A stretch of DNA of 64,000 nt from JAUYQR01 sp963822435 (GTDB lineage Bacteria > Pseudomonadota > Alphaproteobacteria > Rhodobacterales > Rhodobacteraceae). Shown here one piece after another: positions 34,544-47,202 of the stretch (position 1 is the first letter of the stretch; every line of letters begins with the position of its first letter). The stretch spans positions 1,054,001 through 1,118,000 of the forward strand of contig CAWGHN010000003.1 in NCBI GenBank assembly GCA_963822435.1. The letters are read 5' to 3'. The translations under genes and the position numbers were made by a program. A model generated the notes under the pieces. That model did not search any database, was not told the DNA's origin, and was given only the letters and a program-made list of their open reading frames with translations.

Positions 34544-35079
34544 GTCTGTGATCAAGCCGGAATGATCGGGCGCTGCCGCAAGATTGTTGCCTCGGATGCC
34601 CCCTGCCAAGACCGCAAATTGCGCAACCCACGGATTTTCCGCCATTTTCAGGCTTTTCGAAAAAACTTCGGGGTTTTTGTTTTTTCCCTCTTGCGGGTTC
34701 TGGCGTGTCTCCGTAAATACCGCCTCACCGAAGCGGAGACGCCAAGGGGACGGTTGGAAACGACCGGAAAATCTGAAGACAAGGCGGACGAGGACACGCT
34801 GGGAAACTAGCGCCTCGGAAATTTTTGTCTGATGAGTGCTCTTTGAGACTGACAGGTAATGAAGGGATATGCGGGCGGTTTGGGCGCATCGGCGTCTAAC
34901 GTCTAGCATATCGGCCTAGTAGGGTGAGCGATCATCCGATGATCTAGGTGTCAGCTTCACTGTCTTTGCGAGGTTGCTTTAGGGCGACTTTGTACATGAC
35001 AGAGACTGATCACGGGACCTTCGGGTTTTTGTGACAGATGTGCGAAGGTTCGACGTCAAGGATAGCACTTTTGTGCTTT
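34544..35079 (+). other. rRNA operon promoter and leader region
   Basis: No protein gene is supported here. It holds the promoter above, the 16S leader, and at 34859-34878 one arm of a long-range stem whose partner is at 36643-36662 after the 16S gene (17 of 20 positions pair). Short open frames across the leader have no ribosome site or recognisable product. Confidence 0.65.
34691..34719 (+). promoter_or_regulatory. Probable rRNA operon promoter
   Basis: TTGCGG (34691-34696) and TAAATA (34714-34719) are 17 bp apart and follow an A/T-rich stretch (34660-34690), like an UP element. The downstream CGCCTCACCGAAGCGG looks like the start region of Rhodobacter-group rrn transcripts. The 16S gene begins about 360 bp downstream. 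Confidence 0.55.
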
Positions 35080-36556
<1,477 letters not shown>

Positions 36557-36642
36557 GTTTCCAGCGGAGTTTGTCGAGCAATCGACGGACGACATCGGAA
36601 ACACTTAGCAGAGACTAGTCATAGTCTCAAAACGCGGCCAGG

Positions 36643-36662
36643 CCGTCCTCATATCCCTTCAC
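36643..36662 (+). other. Downstream arm of the 16S processing stem
   Basis: CCGTCCTCATATCCCTTCAC is complementary to 34859-34878 upstream of 16S at 17 of 20 positions, including an unbroken 12-base run. This is the expected layout of the double-stranded stem cut by RNase III in the rRNA precursor. Confidence 0.65.
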
Positions 36663-36740
36663 AAGAACAGCAAGACGCGGGTTCTACCACCCGACGGAGC
36701 TACCCTCGGGTCTTGCGACCCTCGGCGCTGCGCCTCGCGT

Positions 36741-36778
36741 CTGTCCACTGGACAGCCACGTTCCAGCCGAGCTGGAAC
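36741..36778 (+). other. Two hairpins in the 16S-tRNA spacer
   Basis: CTGTCCA-C-TGGACAG (36741-36755) and GTTCCAGC-CGA-GCTGGAAC (36760-36778) are perfect adjacent inverted repeats just before tRNA-Ile. They may be processing or antitermination structures of the spacer transcript. They have no T tract. Confidence 0.5.
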
Positions 36779-36786
36779 CGGCTTGC

Positions 36787-36863
<77 letters not shown>

Positions 36864-36898
36864 CTTTGCCTTTTGGCCAATGCCAGGGGTAAGTATTG

Positions 36899-36974
36899 GG
36901 GGCCTTAGCTCAGCTGGGAGAGCGCCTGATTTGCATTCAGGAGGTCAGGAGTTCGATCCTCCTAGGCTCCACCA
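36899..36974 (+). tRNA. tRNA-Ala (TGC)
   Basis: 76 nt including encoded CCA. Acceptor GGGGCCT pairs with AGGCTCC; anticodon loop TTTGCAT with anticodon TGC; T arm GTTCGATCC. Second spacer tRNA, 35 bp after tRNA-Ile. Confidence 0.97.
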
Positions 36975-37270
36975 TATCATCACATGATCATCAAGCGCGT
37001 GTTGCGCGTTTGGTCATCCTGTGAGGGATGAATTGACATCGTATAGAGAGAGAAACATCAGTATCGTTTGGTGTTCCCGCGTAAGGGGACATCGGATCGG
37101 TTCTGTGCTGCATGCACGGATCTGGTTGAGTAGAACGATATTGTTCCAAGTCTAGTACACTAACCGCAATGCGGTGATTGCCTTCGGGTGGCACCGCTTG
37201 CATGGGTAAGTATACAGCTTTTGACACTGGAAAGGGGTGGCTGACGCGAGTTGGCCTTGCTCTTTCTGGA

Positions 37271-40111
<2,841 letters not shown>

Positions 40112-40211
40112 CAGAAACAGCAAGGCAGAATATGCCCCGAAACAGATCGTCAAAAGCAACACATGCTGCTGCGCAGATCGCGCAGCCTGGACTTGGAACT
40201 CAACTGATGTT

Positions 40212-40236
40212 GTCGCGGGAAAAAAACGCCCGCGAC
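40212..40236 (+). other. Hairpin in the 23S-5S spacer
   Basis: GTCGCGGG (40212-40219) and CCCGCGAC (40229-40236) form an 8-bp stem around an A-rich loop, 15 bp before the 5S gene. It is probably a processing structure. Although it resembles a terminator stem, it lacks a T tract and must be read through to reach 5S. Confidence 0.5.
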
Positions 40237-40250
40237 CTGTCTCTGTTCCG

Positions 40251-40368
40251 GTTTGGTGGTCATAGCACGAGCAAAACTCCCGATCCCTTCCCGAACTCGG
40301 CCGATAAGTGCCGTCGCGCCAATGGTACTGCGTCTCAAGACGTGGGAGAGTAGGTCACCGCCAAACCT
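40251..40368 (+). rRNA. rrf: 5S ribosomal RNA
   Basis: About 118 nt, from GTTTGGTGGTCATAGCACG to GTAGGTCACCGCCAAACCT, whose ends pair to form helix I. The internal CCGAACTCGG and GGGAGAGTAGG are standard. Confidence 0.96.
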
Positions 40369-40456
40369 GATCAGACACAGTCACTCTCTCTAACGATCCA
40401 AAACAACGCTTCCGTCATCGCATCAGCCGCAAAACGCAGCTCGCAATGACAACCGT

Positions 40457-40533
<77 letters not shown>

Positions 40534-40765
40534 TATATCAACGCTATGAATTAAATGAGCACCGCCTCACCGCGGGGCTTCTGCATGCCTGCTGGCATGT
40601 CAACACTGTGTCAGCAAAACACTGGCAGACAATGGCGGCGAGTGACGTAATGTCTGGCGGAAGATACACTTGGTGGACGCCAAGTGATCACCAACCGCCT
40701 ACGGAGGACTTGTGGCAGTGGTGGTCCCGTAGATACGTTGCAATATCATCGATAAAGTTGCCTGA

Positions 40766-41302
40766 ATGCTCACAGCTTCCTTCACCATCCCATTGCTTGA
40801 AACGGACAGACTGTTCCTGCGCGAATACAGGCAGACGGATTTTGAGGCCTTCGCGGCTTTCTATGAAACCCCGCGCTCTTGTTTCATCGGCGGGCCATTG
40901 TCCAGGGAACTGGCTTGGCGGGGGCTGGCGGCACACCTTGGCCATTGGGCCCTGCGCGGGTTTGGTTTCTGGGCGGTTGAGGAAAAGGCGACGGGCACCT
41001 TTTGCGGCCATGTCGGTCTGTGGCATCCCGAAGGCTGGCCCGAGCCTGAGGTGGGCTGGGTGCTTATGGGACCTGCTGAGGGCAAAGGCATAGCGCTGGA
41101 AGCGGCCCTTGCAGCGAGGCGACATGCATACCGCAAGTTGAATTGGCCCACGGCGATCAGCATGATCGATCCCGCGAATGCCAGGTCACTGCGGTTGGCC
41201 GAGCGCATGGGGTGCCGGCATGAAAGTGACTTTGCCCATGTCCGTCTGGGTTTGATGCAGGTGTGGCGTCACCCGGCGCCCGATGACCTTGAAGGAGAAT
41301 GA
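40766..41302 (+). CDS. GNAT-family acetyltransferase (RimJ/RimL type)
   Basis: 178 aa. The N-terminal LLETDRLFLREYRQTDFEAF and the acetyl-CoA region around EVGWVLMGPAEGKGIALEAA (R/Q-x2-G-x-G/A type, here in altered form) plus ISMIDPANARSLRLAERMGC identify a GNAT enzyme of the type that acetylates protein N-termini or small amines. The substrate is unknown. It is followed 3 bp later by the cupin fusion gene. The 232 bp between tRNA-fMet and this start holds nothing clear. Confidence 0.82.
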   Translation: MLTASFTIPLLETDRLFLREYRQTDFEAFAAFYETPRSCFIGGPLSRELAWRGLAAHLGHWALRGFGFWAVEEKATGTFCGHVGLWHPEGWPEPEVGWVLMGPAEGKGIALEAALAARRHAYRKLNWPTAISMIDPANARSLRLAERMGCRHESDFAHVRLGLMQVWRHPAPDDLEGE

Positions 41303-41305
41303 CGC

Positions 41306-41971
41306 ATGACCACCCAGTTGGCCCAACCAGTGGTTCATATCGATGATGCGCGTTTCAAGGTGACCGAATGGCGCTTTGCCACAGGGGCCGAAACGGGTTG
41401 GCACGTCCACGGGCACGATTATGTGATCGTTCCCCTGACCGATGGAATCTTGGGGCTGGAGGGACCTGGCGGCATGCGGCGCGAAGCCCCGTTGACCCAA
41501 GGTGTGCCCTATTCCCGTCGTGTTGGCGTGTCGCATAACGTGACCAACGCGGGCAGTGCGCCCTTGGCCTTCCTTGAGGTTGAGGTGGTGGATGACGCAG
41601 TCGCCCATCGGCGGACCGAGGTTCTGATCCGCTTCATGGCCGCGTGGAACGCACGCGATGTCGAGGCGCTGATGGCCTGCATGGCTGCAGATTGCGCATT
41701 CCATTCGTCGGCCGGACCTGACGCTGAGGGGGCCCGTTACCTGGGCCGCGAGGCGGTGCACGCAGCCTATGCCGCCATGTTCGCGGCATTTCCAAAAGCC
41801 GCTTGGACCGCCGACCGCCACCATGTCGCAGGCGATACGGGCCTGTCTGAGTGGCGCTTTACCGGCACGAACAAGGCTGGCAGTCAGGTGGACGTGCAGG
41901 GCTGCGATATCTTTCGCTTCGACGGCGATCTGATTGCCCTGAAGGATTCCTATCGCAAGGCGCGAAGCTAA
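41306..41971 (+). CDS. Cupin / SnoaL-like (NTF2 fold) fusion protein
   Basis: Two folds in 221 aa. Residues about 1-95 are a small cupin with the metal-type motif GWHVHGHDYVIVPLTDG and a later VSHNVTN. Residues about 105-221 are a SnoaL/NTF2-like domain (VLIRFMAAWNARDVEALMAC, YLGREAVHAAYAAMFAAFP, CDIFRFDGDLIALKDSYR). Each domain alone can be an enzyme or a binding module. The pairing suggests one small-molecule pocket delivered to another. No export signal. Confidence 0.78.
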   Translation: MTTQLAQPVVHIDDARFKVTEWRFATGAETGWHVHGHDYVIVPLTDGILGLEGPGGMRREAPLTQGVPYSRRVGVSHNVTNAGSAPLAFLEVEVVDDAVAHRRTEVLIRFMAAWNARDVEALMACMAADCAFHSSAGPDAEGARYLGREAVHAAYAAMFAAFPKAAWTADRHHVAGDTGLSEWRFTGTNKAGSQVDVQGCDIFRFDGDLIALKDSYRKARS

Positions 41972-42417
41972 AGCTTGCGGTTGTAACGGATGAAGGGCGT
42001 GACAGCGGCAATACGGTCATAGAGCTGGCGCGCCTGCGTGTTGAAATCCTGCGTCAGCCAGTAGACCATCGGTGTGCCCGCCGCATCGCCCACCGCATAG
42101 ACCGCCTCAATCAGCGCGCGCCCTGCGCCGGTGCCGCGCAGTTCGGGGTCAATGTATAGGTCTTGCAGATAGATCACATCCTCGACCTTCCACGCGTGGC
42201 GGTGCGACAGGTAATGGGTCAGCCCGACCAGATTGCCGTCCCGTTCGGCCACCAAACAATTGAAATCGCGTGGGTCGTCGCCCAGCAGGCGGGCGAAGGT
42301 GGACTGATAGACCGCCTCGGGCACCGTGGTCTTGTAGAACTCCAGATACCCGGTCCACAATTTGCGCCACTGTGCTTCGTCTTCGGGCCGCAGGGGACGG
42401 ATCGTGCAAGGTGCCAT
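41968..42417 (-). CDS. GNAT-family acetyltransferase
   Basis: 149 aa. The sequence has TIRPLRPEDEAQWRKLWTGY at the start, YLQDLYIDPELRGTGAGRAL (the acetyl-CoA loop R-G-x-G-x-G/A) and the final TPFIRYNRKL. AGGA lies upstream of the ATG. It is 8 bp after the G3E GTPase gene and may be the last gene of the long catabolic operon. The stop codon overlaps that of the convergent cupin gene. Substrate unknown. Confidence 0.84.
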   Translation of the reverse strand: MAPCTIRPLRPEDEAQWRKLWTGYLEFYKTTVPEAVYQSTFARLLGDDPRDFNCLVAERDGNLVGLTHYLSHRHAWKVEDVIYLQDLYIDPELRGTGAGRALIEAVYAVGDAAGTPMVYWLTQDFNTQARQLYDRIAAVTPFIRYNRKL

Positions 42418-42425
42418 GGGTTGTC

Positions 42426-43400
42426 CTATCGGGTTGATGGGGGCAGCGGGCGGCCCAGAAAGCGGTGTAGGGATTTATCAAGATCCTCGGGGCGATAGCC
42501 GCGACCGATGAAGACGATGCGATTGTCCTGACCCTGATCGGGTTGATCCGGCAAAACCTCGGGCGATTGCACCACCTTGCGCACCGTTTGCAGCAAAAGT
42601 CGCCCAGCCGGGGTTCGGATCACGCCCTTGACGCGCACCAGATCGTCGCCCCGCGCATGAAGCAACGCCGACAGCCACAGTGTGAAGGCTGACCAGTCGA
42701 TGGCGCAGTCAACCCGAACCTGTGTCGGAAGGATCGGGCCTCGACTGTCATCTTCGGGCAGGGGCGGCAGGGGGACCGGCATCGTTCTGGCAGGGAGGGG
42801 TGGCAGGGTGACTGTCTCGCCCAGAACGGCGGCGGCAATTTCGGCTCCGGGGTTCAGCACGGCAAGTGTGGCGCGCAATGCGGCAAGGTCGGCCGGGGTG
42901 CAGGCGTCCGTCTTGGTCAGGATCAGCCGATCCGCCGCCCCCACCTGCCACCTGCCCAAGGGTTCGGTCGTAAATTGCGACAGCGCGTGCAGCGCATCAA
43001 CTGTGACCAGCGTTTCACCGACTAGGATATGGTTCACCAACACCGGGTCGCCCTGAATGGCCGCGACGATTGCCCCCGGATCGGCAAGGCCGCTGGTTTC
43101 CAACACGATCCTGTCCAGCCGCGGGCCACCTGTCTGACTGCGCTCATCACAGATCCGGCGCAGCGCGTCGATCAGCGCGGCCTTGCCCGTGCAGCAGCAA
43201 CACCCCCCCGCAAGCAGCGTCACGTCGCCAAGCAGCGCGTCATCCACCGGCGTTTCCGCGGCCTCGTTCACGATGACATGGACGCACTCGCCAAAGGCGC
43301 TGACATGCAACTGATGGCGCAGCCACGTTGTCTTGCCGGACCCCAGATAGCCGCCCAGGATGGTCAGGCGCAGCCGACCTTCCACCGCAGGGCTAGTCAT
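42426..43400 (-). CDS. G3E-family GTPase (CobW/YjiA type)
   Basis: Metal-chaperone GTPase. The P-loop TILGGYLGSGKTTWLRHQL is at the N-terminus, the metal-binding GGCCCCTGK (C-x-C-C type) near residue 70, ETSGLADPGAI for switch/Walker B, and LTKTD for guanine recognition. The C-terminal CobW_C domain is present (LVRVKGVIRTPAG, NRIVFIGRGY). 324 aa. It overlaps the preceding CxxC gene by 8 bp. It may deliver a metal to an enzyme of this operon, for example the metal-dependent hydrolase upstream. Confidence 0.9.
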   Translation of the reverse strand: MTSPAVEGRLRLTILGGYLGSGKTTWLRHQLHVSAFGECVHVIVNEAAETPVDDALLGDVTLLAGGCCCCTGKAALIDALRRICDERSQTGGPRLDRIVLETSGLADPGAIVAAIQGDPVLVNHILVGETLVTVDALHALSQFTTEPLGRWQVGAADRLILTKTDACTPADLAALRATLAVLNPGAEIAAAVLGETVTLPPLPARTMPVPLPPLPEDDSRGPILPTQVRVDCAIDWSAFTLWLSALLHARGDDLVRVKGVIRTPAGRLLLQTVRKVVQSPEVLPDQPDQGQDNRIVFIGRGYRPEDLDKSLHRFLGRPLPPSTR

Positions 43401-43743
43401 CGCCCAGATACCGCGAATTAAGGGGGTCGATGGGGTGGCCGATCAACCGCTCGGCCTCAACCCAGAGGTCGTTCAGGTTCGGGACAATGGTCTGCGCACC
43501 CGACAGGGTAGAAAGCTGTATTCCCGGCACCGTGCCGCCGTCATGGGCCATCAGCCCATAGGGGCGCAGGATGGCGTTCAGCACGCCCACCCGGTGAAAC
43601 CGCGCGCGCAAACGGTCGCCGGGTGTGGTGGCCCCTGCGTCCGTCCAATGCCCGGGAACGGCCGGGTTGCCGCAGGCGTTGCACATCGGGGAACCCCTTG
43701 GAAAGCTGGCCGGGGCAGCAAGGGCCGCCCCGGCCAATCCCAT
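43393..43743 (-). CDS. Small CxxC hypothetical protein, 116 aa
   Basis: The ATG at 43743 overlaps the stop of the upstream hydrolase gene (TGATG); a second ATG at 43686 (MCNACGNPAVPGHW) is also possible and gives 97 aa. The N-terminal CNAC pair could bind metal or a thiol. The rest (RARFHRVGVLNAILRPYG, and later IVPNLNDLWVEAERLIGHP) matches no family I know. Sandwiched between a metal-dependent hydrolase and a G3E GTPase with overlaps at both ends, it may be a partner in metal transfer. Confidence 0.6.
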   Translation of the reverse strand: MGLAGAALAAPASFPRGSPMCNACGNPAVPGHWTDAGATTPGDRLRARFHRVGVLNAILRPYGLMAHDGGTVPGIQLSTLSGAQTIVPNLNDLWVEAERLIGHPIDPLNSRYLGDD

Positions 43744-44645
43744 CAGATCACTTCGGGGCGCGCCGCGCCGCCAAAGGGATAGCGCTTGCGGAAGTCGTTG
43801 GCGATGTCTTCGAACGTCGCCCATTCCACGCCCGAATGCTTCGAGATGTATTCGATCAGACGCTCCAGCATCAGCAGAACTTGCGGACGGCCTGCCACAT
43901 CCGGGTGGATGGTAAAGGCGAACACCGCGTAATCCATTTCTCGATAAACCCAGTCGAACTGATCGCGCCACATTTCCTCGATGTCGCGCGGGTTGACGAA
44001 GCCGTGGCTGTTGGGCGCCTTCTTCATGAACATCATCGGCGGCAGGTCGTCGACGTACCAGTTGGCCGCGATATCGACGAGGTCGATTTCCTTGCCGTGC
44101 TTCAGCGGATGCATCCATTCCTTAGCGGTCTTGGAATAGTCGATGGTGGTCCAGCTGTCACCGACGCGGGCATAGAAGGGCTGGAAGTCACGATATCCCT
44201 GACTGTGATCATAGGTGAAGCCATGCTTCAGCAGCAACGCGGCGGTCGAGTTCGACATTTCCCACCACGGCGCCACATAGCCGCGCGGGGCCGCACCGGT
44301 CAGGCCCTTGATCAGCTCGATCGACTTGACCAGAACGTCTTCTTCCTGGCTGGGGGTCATGGCGATGGGATTTTCGTGCAGATAGCCATGCGCGCCGACT
44401 TCGTGACCGCCCTTTACGATCATCTCCATTTCCTTCGGAAAGGTCTCAAGGCTGTGCCCAGGGATGAAAAAGCTGGTCTTCAGATCATACTTCTTGAACA
44501 TTCGCAGCAGGCGGGGGATGCCCACCTCGGTGGCGAAGATACCACGCTGGATGTCGGACGGGCTGTCACCGCCGCCATAGGATCCGATCCATCCGGCTAC
44601 CGAGTCGATATCGGTGCCGAAGGCGCACATTATTTTCTTAGCCAT
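43743..44645 (-). CDS. Polysaccharide deacetylase-fold hydrolase, probable cyclic imide hydrolase type
   Basis: 300 aa with GAGGAGG 8 bases before the ATG. The NodB-type metal site is visible: the aspartate in FGTDIDSVAGWIG, and the two histidines in GGHEVGAHGYLHENP. YVAPWWEMSNS and FTIHPDVAGRPQ are further family segments. The form without signal peptide and with the SVAGWIG insertion resembles the cytoplasmic group that includes cyclic imide hydrolases and the H. pylori PgdA homologue, and is related to PuuE allantoinase. In this operon, ring opening of a cyclic imide or amide is more likely than sugar deacetylation. Confidence 0.78.
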   Translation of the reverse strand: MAKKIMCAFGTDIDSVAGWIGSYGGGDSPSDIQRGIFATEVGIPRLLRMFKKYDLKTSFFIPGHSLETFPKEMEMIVKGGHEVGAHGYLHENPIAMTPSQEEDVLVKSIELIKGLTGAAPRGYVAPWWEMSNSTAALLLKHGFTYDHSQGYRDFQPFYARVGDSWTTIDYSKTAKEWMHPLKHGKEIDLVDIAANWYVDDLPPMMFMKKAPNSHGFVNPRDIEEMWRDQFDWVYREMDYAVFAFTIHPDVAGRPQVLLMLERLIEYISKHSGVEWATFEDIANDFRKRYPFGGAARPEVI

Positions 44646-44664
44646 GTGAAGTTCCTCCTCGGGG

Positions 44665-45843
44665 TTATGCAGTGGGCCAAAGCGGGTCGATAAGGCCCTT
44701 CGGATAGGCAAGTCCGTAGTCAAGCGGTGGCTGGATCACATACTTGCGGTCGAAGGGCAGCCAGTCATAGGCAACCCCGGACCTGACGATGTAAGGCCAG
44801 TCAGGATGCGCGAAGATCGGGCGACCAATGGCCACGACATCGGCGGCGCCGCTGGTCAGGGCTGCCTCTGCCTGCGCGCCATCCGCGATGCCGCCATTGG
44901 TGATCATCGGCTTGCCCGACGTGCGCCGCACGAGGGTGGGCAGCGGGGTGGGGTCGTCGGTCTGGCGATTGGTCAGATAATCAAAGCTGGACCAGTGAAG
45001 CGCATCATACACCGAATCCTTCAGCGCCGCCCCGATCGCCTCGGCATAGGCGACGCCCGGCCATGCGCCAGCAAAATCGTCAACTCCGTCCTGGCTTAGT
45101 CTGAGGGTAATCAATTTGTCCGGTCCAATAGCAGCACGGATCTTTTCACCGACGAGCTTTGCAAAACGCACGTTGTTTTCGGGCGAGCCGCCAAATTCAT
45201 CGCTGCGCAGGTTGGTCTTGGGATTGATGAACTGCCACAGCAGGTAGCCATTTGCCCCGTGCACCTCAACTCCGTCCGCGCCAGCGGCGATCGCGCGCTT
45301 TGCACCGGCGGCAAAACCGTCTGCTACGGCATGGATGTCTTCGACACTGAGCGCGCGTGCCGGGCCAAAAGTAACCTTTGGCCAATCCCCCACGATATTG
45401 CGGATGTCCCGTTCATAGGTGCTGTCGGTGTAAAGCGACCAGCCTTCGCTTTGCGTGGCTGAAGCGCTGACCGGGGGCTGCCCGTTCAGCACCCGCGGGT
45501 CGGACACTCGGCCCCCGTGCATCAGTTGAATGATGATCTTGCAGTCTTGCGCATGCACTGCATCGCACACCCTTGCCCAGCCGGCGACATGGGCATCATT
45601 CGCGATGCCGGGTTGCGAGAGGTAGGATTTTGATTGCCAGGCGTCCTGTTCGTAGGTGCCTTCGGTGATGACCAGACCCAGCCCGCCGCGGGCGCGGCGG
45701 GCATAATAGGCCACCATCTCATCGGTTGGGGTGCCATCCGCACTTGCCATCTGGCGCGTCAGCGGAGCCATGGCGATCCTGTTGCGCAGGGTCAGCGGGC
45801 CCAGTGTGACCGGTGAAAATAGGGTTGGAAATACTTCGGTCAT
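44665..45843 (-). CDS. Old Yellow Enzyme-family flavin oxidoreductase (NemA-like)
   Basis: FMN enzyme that reduces activated C=C bonds with NAD(P)H. Family segments: LFSPVTLGPLTLRNRIAMAP, GLGLVITEGTYEQ, IIIQLMHGGRVSDP, VEVHGANGYLLWQFINPKTN (substrate-binding H-x2-N), LRSDEFGGSPENN and VAIGRPIFAHPDW. The ATG at 45843 has AGAGG 6 bases upstream; an ATG at 45849 overlaps the amidase stop. 392 aa. It probably reduces an unsaturated intermediate of the pathway. Confidence 0.88.
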   Translation of the reverse strand: MTEVFPTLFSPVTLGPLTLRNRIAMAPLTRQMASADGTPTDEMVAYYARRARGGLGLVITEGTYEQDAWQSKSYLSQPGIANDAHVAGWARVCDAVHAQDCKIIIQLMHGGRVSDPRVLNGQPPVSASATQSEGWSLYTDSTYERDIRNIVGDWPKVTFGPARALSVEDIHAVADGFAAGAKRAIAAGADGVEVHGANGYLLWQFINPKTNLRSDEFGGSPENNVRFAKLVGEKIRAAIGPDKLITLRLSQDGVDDFAGAWPGVAYAEAIGAALKDSVYDALHWSSFDYLTNRQTDDPTPLPTLVRRTSGKPMITNGGIADGAQAEAALTSGAADVVAIGRPIFAHPDWPYIVRSGVAYDWLPFDRKYVIQPPLDYGLAYPKGLIDPLWPTA

Positions 45844-45845
45844 GG

Positions 45846-47195
45846 TCATCCTCTGACAAGTTGTTCGATGGCAAGTCCGGCGGAAAGCGCCGCGCGGTCT
45901 TGCCCGTGCGGGGCGCACAGCATGAACCCGGTCGGCATCGCATCTCCGTCCTGCCCTGACGGAATCGACACGCCGCACCAATCCAGAAAGTTGCCGATGG
46001 CGGTGTTGCGAAGGGTGCGAAAATTATGGTGAAAGAACACCTCGACGTCCGCTTCAAGCGGCGCAATCGGCATGGCGACTGATGGGGTCGTGGGGCAAAT
46101 CAGCAGGGCGTTGCCCAGCCGCCCATTGATCTTGGCAATCCACTCCTGACGCCCACGGTAAAGACGGATCAGATCGACTGCTGTCATACCATCCGCCATG
46201 CGGATCCGGCGGACAACGCGCGGATCGATCCGGTCAGACTCGGGCCCGGACAAGCGTTCCTCGTGCACGTCCAAAGCCTCAGCCGATGTCAGAGGACCAT
46301 AGCGCCCCATCAATTCGACCACCTGCCGCAGTTCAGGCAGGGCAATGGGGCGAACGCGGGCACCCGCGGCTGTCAGCCGGCGCACCGCTGCCTCAAAGTT
46401 CTCTACTACGGCGGGCGAAAGGTCATCGAACATCACCGCATCGGGAATGACGAGATCGAGTGATGACAGCGGCGCGGCCACAGCGGCGGGGGCTCGCAAA
46501 CCGCGCAGGGCAGCATCCGTCAGCACACAGTCGGCAACCGTTTGCGCCAATGGGCCCAGCGTATCAAGGCTGCGCGACAGCGGAAAAACCCCTTCCATCG
46601 GGTAGTGCCCGACCGACGACTTGTAGCCGACCACCCCGTTGAACGAGGCCGGTATCCGGATCGACCCCCCGGTGTCTGTGCCGATGGACACCGGCACGAT
46701 GCCTGCCGCCACAACGGCCCCACTGCCGGAGGATGACCCCCCTGGCGCGCGCGCCACCCGCGGATCGCGAGGGTTACGCGGTGTGCCGTAATGCGGGTTT
46801 AGCCCAATCCCGGAATAGGCAAATTCGGTCATGTTGACTGTGCCGACACTTATCATGCCGGCGCGCATCGCGGCGTTGACCAAACTGGCATCCGCCGTCG
46901 CCGGTGGCGCCTCGCGCAGCACGGCCGACCCTGCTGTGGTCACCGAACCACGAAGATCGAACAGGTCCTTCCACGCTATCGGCACACCATCGGCCAGACT
47001 CGCCGGATTGCCCGACCGTAGCCGTTCCCGGGCTGTCCGCGCCTCGGCTTCGGCACGGGGGCGCAGGGTGCGGATGAAGAGCGCCGGATCGGCGTGAGAG
47101 TCGATGCGGTCAAAGACTTCAGCCATCAGATCAACTGGGTCGCGGCGGCCTTCCCGAAGGTCACGAGCAAGGTCTTGAACAGTGCCGATAGACAT
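45846..47195 (-). CDS. Amidase-signature family hydrolase
   Basis: The Ser-cisSer-Lys triad is present: lysine in PIAWKDLFDLRG, serines in GGSSSGSGAVVAAG and GTDTGGSIRIPASFNG. The enzyme cleaves linear amides to acid and ammonia; relatives include allophanate hydrolase and GatA. 449 aa is a normal length; there is no allophanate-hydrolase C-terminal domain. Seven bp separate it from the upstream ABC ATPase gene. It may remove the amide left after ring opening. Confidence 0.9.
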   Translation of the reverse strand: MSIGTVQDLARDLREGRRDPVDLMAEVFDRIDSHADPALFIRTLRPRAEAEARTARERLRSGNPASLADGVPIAWKDLFDLRGSVTTAGSAVLREAPPATADASLVNAAMRAGMISVGTVNMTEFAYSGIGLNPHYGTPRNPRDPRVARAPGGSSSGSGAVVAAGIVPVSIGTDTGGSIRIPASFNGVVGYKSSVGHYPMEGVFPLSRSLDTLGPLAQTVADCVLTDAALRGLRAPAAVAAPLSSLDLVIPDAVMFDDLSPAVVENFEAAVRRLTAAGARVRPIALPELRQVVELMGRYGPLTSAEALDVHEERLSGPESDRIDPRVVRRIRMADGMTAVDLIRLYRGRQEWIAKINGRLGNALLICPTTPSVAMPIAPLEADVEVFFHHNFRTLRNTAIGNFLDWCGVSIPSGQDGDAMPTGFMLCAPHGQDRAALSAGLAIEQLVRG

Positions 47196-47202
47196 GCCCG
47201 GC

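Noticed and set aside
40582..40600. CATGCC/GGCATG hairpin after tRNA-fMet as rRNA operon terminator
   Set aside because: The stem is only 6 bp and no T tract follows, so it does not meet the usual form. The true end of the operon is not visible to me.
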